Assembly: GCA_902774165.1 (NCBI GenBank)
Contig: CACYHJ010000196.1
Location: forward strand, 1 to 5,517
Origin: Oscillospiraceae bacterium
GTDB lineage: Bacteria > Bacillota > Clostridia > Oscillospirales > Acutalibacteraceae
Reading direction: 5' to 3'
DNA: 5,517 bases
Shown: positions 1-5,094 of the stretch, one piece after another
How the letters are laid out: the number at the start of each line of letters is the position of its first letter
How positions within the stretch are numbered: the stretch's first letter is position 1
Notes under the pieces: generated by a model
Database searches by the model: none
The model's input: only the letters and a program-made list of their open reading frames with translations
Told to the model about the DNA's origin: nothing
Position numbers and translations under genes: made by a program

Positions 1-1263
1 TTTTTTTCGGAATCGGAATACGATGATGCGTTCTCGTCGCTTATCTCGATCACGCTCACGGACCGAAAGATCATGCGCGGCGAGATCTTTACCGTCGGGA
101 ACAAGGTTTATCTTGCCGGTTGTTTCAGGGTTGGCAGCATTTTCAATGAAGAAAAGGACGTTTTCGAGGACACCCCTGACGTACCGAAATACGCAAATAA
201 TGAGCAATACTCCCTGTTTGAAATCGAACCGTCCGAATCGCTGGACGCGCTGCTTTCGCAAAGAGAGCTTTTCGCGGGCGGCGAAAACGAGCGGATCTCC
301 CGCTGCGCGCCGTACACGCCGGAGCGCTCCGCGAAAATCGCGCTGCTGATCGAAACCGCCGTGTTTCTTTTGGCGCTGCTTCTGATTCTTACAAGGAACA
401 AGAAACTGTCCGTTCGCCTGCTTTCGCTGCTGGCGGCGTTCGCCGTTACGATGAGCGGCACGCTTGCGGTCGTTTTGAATGGGGAATACAAAGCGCTGTT
501 CCGTCCTTGCGTATATAACGCGGCGGACGGGGATGATCTGTATGATTTTGACGAGATCTTCTCCGACGTTTCACAGGAATTGCTGGATCATTATAACGAA
601 GGCGACTGGCAGCCCATTGTTACCGTTTCCCACCGTTTGCAGTTTGCGCACGACGCCTCGTCTTACACGCCGGAGGAATTCAGCGGGCAAACGGCGTTGA
701 TTTACGCGGAAGCCGATTGGCGAAGCCGCTACTTTTCAAAAGCCGACGTGGACGAATTCGCGGGGCTGTTGCGGGAGCTGAAGTACCGCCCGGTGAAGGG
801 AGTGAAAAGCCTTCTGACTGCGGCGCGGATGACGGAGAGCAACGCTTTCGGTTATTTCGTCCGTGAGCATAGCGTGAATAGATTGGAAGATAGTTATTTT
901 GAGGACGAGCCCTGCTTCCCGTGCGTGGTCTGGGACGGGCAGTTCTTCCGAACGGGCGGGCGCGCCTATCTGCTGGCCAGCTTCCGGATGGATCCGGACC
1001 TCGGCAGAGCGCTGGACGCGAAATACCGTCAGGGCTACGGCTTCAACCGCAGCTTCGCCGTGTTTGAGATCGCCGAAGGCGACGCGCTGAACCGGCTGGT
1101 GGAAAAGCAGGATGATTTTCGCGGCGAACCGTCCGAAAACCGCGATAACGCGTATTATAAATGGTTCCCCTCCGGCTGGGTGACCGGCGAAACGGTTCTG
1201 TTTGCCCTTCTCGCCCTGTATATCCTGATCGATCACAAAAAGAACCGCTCAACCGGCGGTTGA
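1..1263 (+). CDS. 5'-truncated gene for a membrane protein of unknown function, three predicted TM helices
   Basis: The frame is open from the first base, so the gene begins left of the window; the ATG at 73 is probably internal, since 24 sense codons precede it in frame and no ribosome binding site is visible. 420 codons are visible, ending at TGA 1261-1263. Counting from the first visible codon, residues 1-110 are soluble. Two hydrophobic helices follow at about 113-131 and 140-159, separated by a basic turn (RNKK). A polar domain of about 230 residues follows, rich in aromatic and acidic residues. A last helix lies at about 393-412 with a basic tail (DHKKNR). The positive-inside rule suggests the turn and the C-terminal tail are cytoplasmic, leaving the domain between helices 2 and 3 outside; the N-terminal soluble part would also be outside if no earlier helix exists. 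I do not recognise the family. It is separated from the downstream regulator by 81 nt holding a candidate promoter, so it is probably not in that unit. Confidence 0.85.
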   Translation, partial: FFSESEYDDAFSSLISITLTDRKIMRGEIFTVGNKVYLAGCFRVGSIFNEEKDVFEDTPDVPKYANNEQYSLFEIEPSESLDALLSQRELFAGGENERISRCAPYTPERSAKIALLIETAVFLLALLLILTRNKKLSVRLLSLLAAFAVTMSGTLAVVLNGEYKALFRPCVYNAADGDDLYDFDEIFSDVSQELLDHYNEGDWQPIVTVSHRLQFAHDASSYTPEEFSGQTALIYAEADWRSRYFSKADVDEFAGLLRELKYRPVKGVKSLLTAARMTESNAFGYFVREHSVNRLEDSYFEDEPCFPCVVWDGQFFRTGGRAYLLASFRMDPDLGRALDAKYRQGYGFNRSFAVFEIAEGDALNRLVEKQDDFRGEPSENRDNAYYKWFPSGWVTGETVLFALLALYILIDHKKNRSTGG

Positions 1264-1286
1264 TATTGCCCTCAACAGCGCGGTTA

Positions 1287-1315
1287 TTGTTTTTTGAGCT
1301 CTCTTCGTGTATGAT
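1287..1315 (+). promoter_or_regulatory. Candidate sigma-A-type promoter of the XRE regulator gene
   Basis: TTGTTT (1287-1292), a 17-bp spacer and TATGAT (1310-1315) give a weak -35 (3 of 6) and a good -10 (5 of 6). Transcription would start near 1322, leaving a leader of about 22 nt before the ATG at 1345. The -10 sits inside the inverted repeat annotated separately. The call rests on consensus matching by eye only. Confidence 0.4.
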
Positions 1316-1332
1316 AAAATCATCAAACGAAG
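1303..1332. promoter_or_regulatory. Candidate autoregulatory operator (interrupted inverted repeat over the -10)
   Basis: There are two nested inverted repeats around nearly the same centre. The inner one is ATGAT (1311-1315), spacer AAA, ATCAT (1319-1323). The outer one is CTTCGT (1303-1308) with ACGAAG (1327-1332). The centres differ by half a base, so the two sides are not perfectly symmetric. The repeat covers the putative -10 and start point of the XRE gene. A dimeric XRE protein bound here would block its own promoter, which is the usual logic for this family; that role is inferred. Confidence 0.4.
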
Positions 1333-1344
1333 GGAGCTGTTTTT

Positions 1345-2466
1345 ATGATATTGAACATGGGCGAACGTATCCGGGAGCTGCGCCGGGAACGCGCTTTGAC
1401 GCAGGAGGAGGTGGCGCGGCGGCTGAATATTTCGGCACAGGCGGTGAGCAAATGGGAAAATGCGGTCAGCTATCCGGATCTGGAGCTGCTCCCGCCGCTC
1501 TCTGAGCTGCTGGGCGTTTCCATCGACGCGCTGTTCCGGGAGGACGCTGAGAGCGAGGCGGAGGACTGCTGCCGCCAAGCAGATGAGCTGCTGCTCAATC
1601 CCGTCCGTGCAAAGGAAGCCCTGCCGATGCTGCGGGAGGCAGTGATCCGCCGCCCCTTCCACGCGGGGCTGCTGGGGCGGCTTGGCACGGCGTTGTATCT
1701 TTCCTTCCTGCTGCCGGAAAACCTCGGGCAAACGGAAATCAACGAGCAGGACGAAGAGACGGTTGTGGATCACGGCGACCCGGCGCTGCTGCGGGAGGCG
1801 GCCGCCGTTTGGGAACGGGCGCTGAACTGCGAACAACAGCCCGACAGCAGAGACGGCGTCGTCAAAAGCCTGATCGCCGCCTACGCCCTCATGGAACAGC
1901 GGGAAAAGGCAAGGGAGCTGGCCGAGCGGCAGAACAAGCTTTCGTACGCAAGGGAGATTTTGCTCCCGGACGCCGAAGAGGGAGAGAAAAAGGAGGAAGC
2001 GCTCGCGAACGCCCTGCTTGCGCTGTTCATGCAGACGGCGCAAACGGTGCTTGCATGCACACCCGGCGTTGGCGGGATCCTTCCGGAGGCCGACGACGAC
2101 ATGCGCGTTTTGCAGGCCGAACGCTGCGCCGCCACAGCAAGACTGATCGAAGCCTTCTTCCCGGACGGGCACTGTGGAAAACTGCATTTTGTTCTGTCGC
2201 AGCTCTGGTATTATCCCGCCGCGCTTTACGCCGCACTGGGGGACTTCGAAAAAGCGGACGCTTGCTTCATTCCTATGGCACGGCACGAGCGGCTGAACCG
2301 CGCCTACGGGGGAGGCGGCGCTTACCGCTACACCGGCGTGTTGTTCGAGCGGCTCACAGAGCAAAAACCGCTCTATATCAAATATGAACCCACCAAGCAG
2401 CCGTTTACGGAAAGCTACACGGCGCACATCAAAGAAACGCCGGCGCTGGCGGCGCTGTTGGATTGA
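1345..2466 (+). CDS. XRE-family transcriptional regulator with C-terminal TPR-like helical region
   Basis: A 373-residue protein. Residues about 6-64 form a classical XRE/HTH_3 domain: an IRELRRER helix, the LTQEEVARRL helix (18-27), and the recognition helix of the SAQAVSKWEN type (30-39). It ends with the LxxLLxVSIDxLF signature at about 52-64, shared by many clostridial regulators of this type. Residues about 70-373 are mostly helical and resemble loose TPR hairpins, for example around 148-190 where an AxxxWERAL helix is followed by an AYALMEQREKARELAE hairpin. This suggests a ligand- or peptide-sensing or dimerisation region, but I see no specific ligand motif. AGGGAG (1331-1336) lies 8 nt before ATG 1345, which supports that start over the in-frame ATG at 1357. 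The gene is probably co-transcribed with the small membrane protein beginning 36 nt downstream, and may repress itself. The targets cannot be read from the sequence. Confidence 0.92.
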   Translation: MILNMGERIRELRRERALTQEEVARRLNISAQAVSKWENAVSYPDLELLPPLSELLGVSIDALFREDAESEAEDCCRQADELLLNPVRAKEALPMLREAVIRRPFHAGLLGRLGTALYLSFLLPENLGQTEINEQDEETVVDHGDPALLREAAAVWERALNCEQQPDSRDGVVKSLIAAYALMEQREKARELAERQNKLSYAREILLPDAEEGEKKEEALANALLALFMQTAQTVLACTPGVGGILPEADDDMRVLQAERCAATARLIEAFFPDGHCGKLHFVLSQLWYYPAALYAALGDFEKADACFIPMARHERLNRAYGGGGAYRYTGVLFERLTEQKPLYIKYEPTKQPFTESYTAHIKETPALAALLD

Positions 2467-2502
2467 GGAAAGAACGGTCTGTGTTTGAAGGAGGAGCAGG
2501 CA

Positions 2503-2742
2503 ATGAAAAAGCAAAACAAATATGCCGTTTGGGTAAGACACAACACGATCTGGATCATCCTCACCGTCGGTTATATCGTCAAAAGCGTCTGGCTGGTGAT
2601 CGACCATCATCTGCACCCGGAAAAGTTCGCCGACCTTGCCGCTCCCTGGTTTCTGCGCATGATCATCGAAGGCGCTGGCCTGCTGGTCGGGATCCTGATC
2701 GCGAAGGTTATCATCGCGATCCTGAACAAGCACGGAAAATGA
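2503..2742 (+). CDS. Small two-helix membrane protein, unknown function
   Basis: A 79-residue protein. A strong AGGAGG (2489-2494) lies 8 nt before ATG 2503, so this ATG is preferred to the in-frame TTG at 2485, which would sit upstream of and read through the ribosome binding site. Two hydrophobic helices are predicted at residues about 16-33 and 54-74. The loop between them (34-50) carries HH, H and P residues. The basic N-terminus (MKKQNK) and the NKHGK tail suggest both ends face the cytoplasm. The start lies 36 nt after the XRE stop with no terminator between, so the two genes are probably one unit. Small membrane proteins beside XRE regulators are common in Clostridia and may act as accessory, sensor or immunity factors, but nothing in this sequence decides between these. 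The family is not recognised. Confidence 0.8.
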   Translation: MKKQNKYAVWVRHNTIWIILTVGYIVKSVWLVIDHHLHPEKFADLAAPWFLRMIIEGAGLLVGILIAKVIIAILNKHGK

Positions 2743-2755
2743 TCTGCATAAACAG

Positions 2756-2767
2756 GTTCAATTGAAC
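2756..2767. repeat. Perfect 12-bp palindrome
   Basis: GTTCAATTGAAC is perfectly self-complementary. It is flanked on nearly the same centre by ATAAA (2748-2752) and TTTAT (2772-2776). It lies 13 nt after the stop of the small membrane protein and 16 nt before the 11-bp repeat operator. It could be a binding site for a dimeric regulator or a weak 3'-end structure. It has no loop and no adjoining U-run, so it is not a canonical terminator. Confidence 0.5.
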
Positions 2768-2783
2768 AAATTTTATAATCATA

Positions 2784-2820
2784 TGACAAAAATATCACCG
2801 AAAAGTCACTATAAAGTCAC
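2784..2820 (+). promoter_or_regulatory. Four-unit 11-bp direct-repeat operator (copy 1), OmpR/PhoB-like
   Basis: The half-sites are TGAC at 2784, TCAC at 2795, TCAC at 2806 and TCAC at 2817. Each begins exactly 11 bp after the last, with A-rich spacers. The last unit ends 10 bp before the -10 hexamer at 2831, so the repeats replace the -35. The same array recurs at 3358. Tandem half-sites on one face of the helix overlapping -35 are typical of OmpR/PhoB winged-helix response regulators, and TCA-containing 11-bp units occur in known Pho boxes. The regulator's identity is inferred and the protein is not in this window. Confidence 0.7.
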
Positions 2821-2830
2821 TTTTGGGGTG

Positions 2831-2836
2831 TAAACT
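2831..2836 (+). promoter_or_regulatory. -10 element of an activator-dependent promoter (copy 1)
   Basis: TAAACT (4 of 6 matches to TATAAT) lies 10 bp after the last TCAC unit. At 17-bp spacing the -35 position reads ACTATA, no consensus, so the promoter would need an activator. The block AATCAAAAA (2845-2853) near the expected start point is shared with copy 2. The hexamer aligns without gaps with TATACT in copy 2. Confidence 0.55.
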
Positions 2837-2871
2837 GAAGCTGCAATCAAAAAGAGAAAGGAAGTTGCATC

Positions 2872-3135
2872 ATGAAAAAGGTAAGAATCATCACGGCAGT
2901 CGTCAGCGTTCTGGCGGGAGCGGCGCTGTGCGCTTTTCTGCTGAAGGACGGGCAGCTTTCTGTATGGGAAGCTACGGCAGGTTTCGCGTATCTGGCGCTG
3001 GTGCGGGTCGGCATGATGCTGGCATGCCACGGCAGAAAAGAAGCCCCGGAGGAGAAGACCCCCTCGCAGCCCGCCGCGGCGAAAACGGTCGCGCTGTTCG
3101 TTCAAAACGGATCCGGATGGAAGAACGCCGCCTGA
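2872..3135 (+). CDS. Small two-helix membrane protein under the 11-bp repeat promoter
   Basis: An 87-residue protein. AGGAAG (2859-2864) lies 7 nt before ATG 2872. A basic start (MKKVR) leads into a first helix at residues about 6-24 (IITAVVSVLAGAALCAFLL). After a short KDGQ loop comes a second helix at about 33-52, ending in Cys and followed by HGRK. The remaining tail of about 35 residues is polar, with a charged/Pro stretch (EAPEEKTPSQP). By the positive-inside rule both ends are cytoplasmic. The first helix could be mistaken for a signal peptide, but no convincing cleavage site follows it. The gene stands alone: no further gene follows before the next promoter. It shares its operator with the secreted protein at 3446, so it probably belongs to the same response. 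The family is not recognised. Confidence 0.8.
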   Translation: MKKVRIITAVVSVLAGAALCAFLLKDGQLSVWEATAGFAYLALVRVGMMLACHGRKEAPEEKTPSQPAAAKTVALFVQNGSGWKNAA

Positions 3136-3167
3136 TGGGCAGTCAGCAATGTCATAAAATGAAAGTG

Positions 3168-3230
3168 GCAGCACGGAGCCTCAGCTCCGTCAGTCCGTCA
3201 GTTTGATACGCTGCTGAGGCAACGTGCTGC
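3168..3230. repeat. Long two-part inverted repeat (8 + 8 bp stems) with a tandem 8-bp repeat in its loop
   Basis: The outer stem is GCAGCACG (3168-3175) with CGTGCTGC (3223-3230). After a symmetric 2 x 2 internal loop (GA/AA) comes the inner stem, GCCTCAGC (3178-3185) with GCTGAGGC (3213-3220). All 16 pairs are Watson-Crick. The 27-nt loop carries the tandem repeat CCGTCAGT at 3187-3194 and 3195-3202. No U-run follows, so it is not a standard intrinsic terminator. It may be a palindromic intergenic repeat, an mRNA 3'-end stabiliser or part of a small RNA. Confidence 0.65.
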
Positions 3231-3299
3231 AGTGGAAATCCGCACGTTTCGCTTCACAGAATAACAATGTGCAGACAAAAAAGCTGCAATTCACGGTTA

Positions 3300-3334
3300 C
3301 AACCGGGGAGATAGAAACGTTTTCTCCCCGGTTG
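3300..3334. repeat. 12-bp perfect hairpin upstream of the second operator, without U-run
   Basis: Positions 3300-3311 pair perfectly with 3323-3334 (the arm contains AACCGGGGAG, matched by CTCCCCGGTT), with an 11-nt loop. The downstream bases GCCATATGG contain no T-run. On the minus strand the nearest T-run is about 18 nt from the stem, too far for a classic terminator. It sits 23 bp upstream of the operator and upstream of the expected start point, so it is not in the leader of the secreted-protein mRNA. It could end or stabilise the upstream transcript, or be a DNA-level insulator. Confidence 0.55.
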
Positions 3335-3357
3335 CCATATGGAAAAATACGGTAAAG

Positions 3358-3394
3358 TGACAAAAACGTCACTTAAATGTCACCGATAATTCAC
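3358..3394 (+). promoter_or_regulatory. Four-unit 11-bp direct-repeat operator (copy 2), OmpR/PhoB-like
   Basis: TGAC at 3358 is followed by TCAC at 3369, 3380 and 3391, each start 11 bp after the previous. Order and spacing match copy 1, and all positions are shifted by 574. The first unit reads TGACAAAAA in both copies. Here the first two units also form an inverted repeat, AAGTGAC (3355-3361) with GTCACTT (3368-3374), which copy 1 lacks; the constant feature is therefore the direct 11-bp phasing. The function as a response-regulator site is inferred. Confidence 0.7.
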
Positions 3395-3404
3395 TTTGCG
3401 CCCT

Positions 3405-3410
3405 TATACT
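3405..3410 (+). promoter_or_regulatory. -10 element of an activator-dependent promoter (copy 2)
   Basis: TATACT (5 of 6 to consensus) lies 10 bp after the last TCAC. The -35 position at 17-bp spacing reads ACCGAT, without consensus. AATCAAAAA (3419-3427) follows at the same offset as in copy 1. The better -10 suggests higher basal expression than copy 1. Confidence 0.6.
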
Positions 3411-3445
3411 ATGGTTGTAATCAAAAAACAAAGGAGTGTTATCCC

Positions 3446-4042
3446 ATGAAGAAAACGAACAAAAAACTGATCTCCCTGCTGCTTTGCTTGATCATGGCGT
3501 TCAGCGCTGCGATGCCCGTCCTTGCCGTCGGACAGTTCAAGGCGGAGCCCACCTGGCAGAATACCGTCGAATCCGTCACGCCCGTCGGCGACGAGCCCAA
3601 TGTTAAGCTCAAACTGTCGGCGGAAGGGTACAAAATTGAGGAATGCACCATTCCCATGCGGTATGATATCGTTTTCAAAGACGGAACGTCGACAAGCGTA
3701 CAGCTCTCAGGCGAGCCCAGCCATTTTATCCCTCTTTACGCATACGAGTATTATTTCGATGTGGAAACGCCTGACGGAGTGATCGGTATGTATGCCGGAG
3801 TGAAGTTCTATTCCGACGTCAAAGAGGCGTATTTCTCTGTCGGAGAGTTGGTCTTCGAACAGGGGTCATTGGGCAAAGACGGCGTCCCGGTCCTCGGATC
3901 AAGCTGGTACGAGGTCCCGATCGAGGAAGAAAAGTGCGACGCCCAGATCGACGAAAGCAATATTATTGTCAGAATATTGTACTTCTTCTATTCCGTTTAT
4001 CTGAAGGTTCAGAAATGGTTCGTCCTTCATTTCGGCAAGTGA
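3446..4042 (+). CDS. Secreted protein of unknown function with a C-terminal hydrophobic/amphipathic tail
   Basis: A 198-residue protein. The start at 3446 is supported by AAGGAG (3431-3436) 9 nt upstream. The in-frame ATG at 3377 would place the start inside the operator, before the -10, and is rejected. A signal peptide covers residues 1-27: basic MKKTNKK, a hydrophobic core at about 8-23, and a type I cleavage motif VLA after residue 27. The mature part looks beta-rich with many Tyr/Phe and acidic residues, and has two cysteines (67 and 164) that could pair outside the cell. Residues about 173-196 form an aromatic, partly basic hydrophobic stretch (IIVRILYFFYSVYLK) ending in HFGK. Tails of this kind on secreted clostridial proteins may anchor or associate with the membrane; this is inferred. 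The lipoprotein gene follows after 50 nt, probably on the same transcript. The family is not recognised. Confidence 0.85.
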   Translation: MKKTNKKLISLLLCLIMAFSAAMPVLAVGQFKAEPTWQNTVESVTPVGDEPNVKLKLSAEGYKIEECTIPMRYDIVFKDGTSTSVQLSGEPSHFIPLYAYEYYFDVETPDGVIGMYAGVKFYSDVKEAYFSVGELVFEQGSLGKDGVPVLGSSWYEVPIEEEKCDAQIDESNIIVRILYFFYSVYLKVQKWFVLHFGK

Positions 4043-4092
4043 GAAAACGACCCGCCAAAAGTATAACAGCAAAATAAAAGGAGATCTGAACG

Positions 4093-5019
4093 ATGAAAAC
4101 AAAATTCTTTGCTGTTTTGCTTTCGACCGCAATCTTGTTTTTGACTCTCACCTCATGCGGAGGAAGAACCGAACCTGTCGAACCCGATCCGAACCTTCTC
4201 AGCGTCGTCTTCGAAAAGCTTTGTGCAAGTGAGGATTATAACCTGTTCAAGGAAATTAACAACTCTGCAAACATAAGCGAAAAGCTCGACGGCAGCAGCA
4301 TAATTATTTCAGCACCCGACAATGAAGGTCAAAAAGGCGATTATGTATTCACACTGGAAGGCGACCGCATTGTCCATTCGTCCGAAGAAGAGGATTACAC
4401 GTCATATATGTTAATGACGTTTATCAGGGACGCCGTCGCAGACATGTATGATATGGACGTTCATTTGATGAACGGGTATATCGAAGGACTGTCGTACTCC
4501 GGAAAGAAAAACATTTTCTTTTCAGCGGACACGGACGAGGGCAAAACCGTGTACAGGCTGTACGCCGCTTCAGAGTGGGATATGGCGGGACTTGAAAAAA
4601 TGTACGTTAACTCCGCCGTTCTCAGGGACTGGGCTGCGGACGGCGCAACACCGTGGGAGATTTATTTCAGTTTCGGCAAAATAACAGCCGCGGTCTTCGG
4701 AGATCGGAACCTGTTTTATATCATCATCGGCGAATACGGCAGACAGAATACCGAGCTCACGCTCAAGTCGATCCACGCGATCATCAAAAAGCTTCAGTCG
4801 CCCGATTACAAAGATTTTATAAAGAGTTTTGATCATCTGACATCATTGGAATACAACAGAAATGAAATAGATATGCGGGATCCGGAGAACGCAAGCCTCA
4901 GTACGGAATACAGCTATTACGTCGACTACGGCGTAACGGAGGACGCGGCTGCAAGAGCCGACTTTGTTCCTGTCGAAAACTATTCATACATGACCGTAAC
5001 TTTCACCGTCGGCGGTTAA
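4093..5019 (+). CDS. Putative lipoprotein, unknown function
   Basis: A 308-residue protein. AGGAG (4079-4083) lies 9 nt before ATG 4093. The N-terminus MKTKFFAVLL leads into a hydrophobic core ending in the lipobox LTSC. Signal peptidase II would cleave before Cys22, which would be lipid-modified, tethering the protein to the outer face of the membrane. A short linker (GGRTEPVEPDP) precedes an acidic, mixed alpha/beta domain with no cysteine and no motif I recognise. The gene starts 50 nt after the secreted protein stop, with no terminator between, and ends 32 nt before a strong terminator, so the two probably form one operon under the 3358 operator. The composition is visibly more AT-rich than in the genes before 2500 (more AAA, ATA, AAT and TAT codons), which may mean a different origin. 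A substrate-binding or envelope-stress role is possible but not shown. Confidence 0.87.
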   Translation: MKTKFFAVLLSTAILFLTLTSCGGRTEPVEPDPNLLSVVFEKLCASEDYNLFKEINNSANISEKLDGSSIIISAPDNEGQKGDYVFTLEGDRIVHSSEEEDYTSYMLMTFIRDAVADMYDMDVHLMNGYIEGLSYSGKKNIFFSADTDEGKTVYRLYAASEWDMAGLEKMYVNSAVLRDWAADGATPWEIYFSFGKITAAVFGDRNLFYIIIGEYGRQNTELTLKSIHAIIKKLQSPDYKDFIKSFDHLTSLEYNRNEIDMRDPENASLSTEYSYYVDYGVTEDAAARADFVPVENYSYMTVTFTVGG

Positions 5020-5051
5020 GCGGGCGCATTATCATTTGTGTAATTCAAAAA

Positions 5052-5093
5052 GCCGGGTTTTCCGCTATCGCGGAAGCCCGGCGTCATTTTTTT
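5052..5093. terminator. Bidirectional intrinsic terminator between convergent genes
   Basis: The stem is GCCGGG (5052-5057) with CCCGGC (5077-5082), then a small asymmetric interruption (TT against G), then TTCCGC (5060-5065) with GCGGAA (5070-5075), closed by the loop TATC. On the plus strand seven T follow at 5087-5093. On the minus strand AAAAA at 5047-5051 gives five U directly after the stem. It therefore can end both the lipoprotein operon and the ATPase gene converging from the right. Confidence 0.85.
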
Positions 5094-5094
5094 C

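Larger units (their letters stand above)
3136..3357. other. Non-coding interval with two inverted repeats
   Basis: About 220 bases lie between the small membrane protein and the second operator. I see no credible coding frame on either strand; the longest minus-strand frame (3190-3372) lacks a ribosome binding site and runs into the operator. The interval holds the long two-part inverted repeat (3168-3230), a 5-bp TGCAG/CTGCA stem (3270-3274 with 3284-3288), the 12-bp hairpin (3300-3334) and the short palindrome CCATATGG (3335-3342). No canonical terminator with a U-run is present for the preceding gene. Confidence 0.6.

Noticed and set aside
1243..1263. Short hairpin (AACCGC/GCGGTT or TCAACC/GGTTGA) at the stop of the first gene as terminator
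   Set aside because: The stem is 6 bp, overlaps the stop codon, and the T-run begins only about 26 bases later.
1809..2387. Alternative plus-strand frame of about 192 codons inside the XRE gene
   Set aside because: Very Arg/Ala/Gly-rich shadow translation inside a clear HTH/TPR-like protein; no ribosome binding site.
1249..2733. Long minus-strand open frame (about 494 codons) opposite the XRE regulator
   Set aside because: It overlaps two well-supported plus-strand genes, is rich in Gln/Arg without domain structure, and is typical of an antisense frame in GC-rich coding DNA.
2774..2779. Perfect TATAAT upstream of the first operator
   Set aside because: No -35-like sequence lies 16-18 bp upstream, and the aligned TAAACT at 2831 is shared in position with the second promoter.
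2809..3174. Minus-strand frame opposite the 87-residue membrane protein
   Set aside because: The plus-strand gene has a good ribosome binding site and a matching promoter; the minus frame has no supported start and crosses the operator.
3190..3372. Minus-strand frame of 60 codons in the intergenic gap
   Set aside because: GTG start without a ribosome binding site, overlaps the inverted repeats and the operator, and has no recognisable sequence.
2784..3394. TCAC arrays as a CRISPR or satellite repeat
   Set aside because: The units are 4 bp at 11-bp phase, only four per array, and fixed relative to a -10 and start codon, which fits an operator.
4062..4067. TATAAC with GTGAGA 17 bp upstream as a separate lipoprotein promoter
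   Set aside because: Weak match; the start would fall almost on the ribosome binding site, and the 50-nt gap fits co-transcription with the secreted protein.
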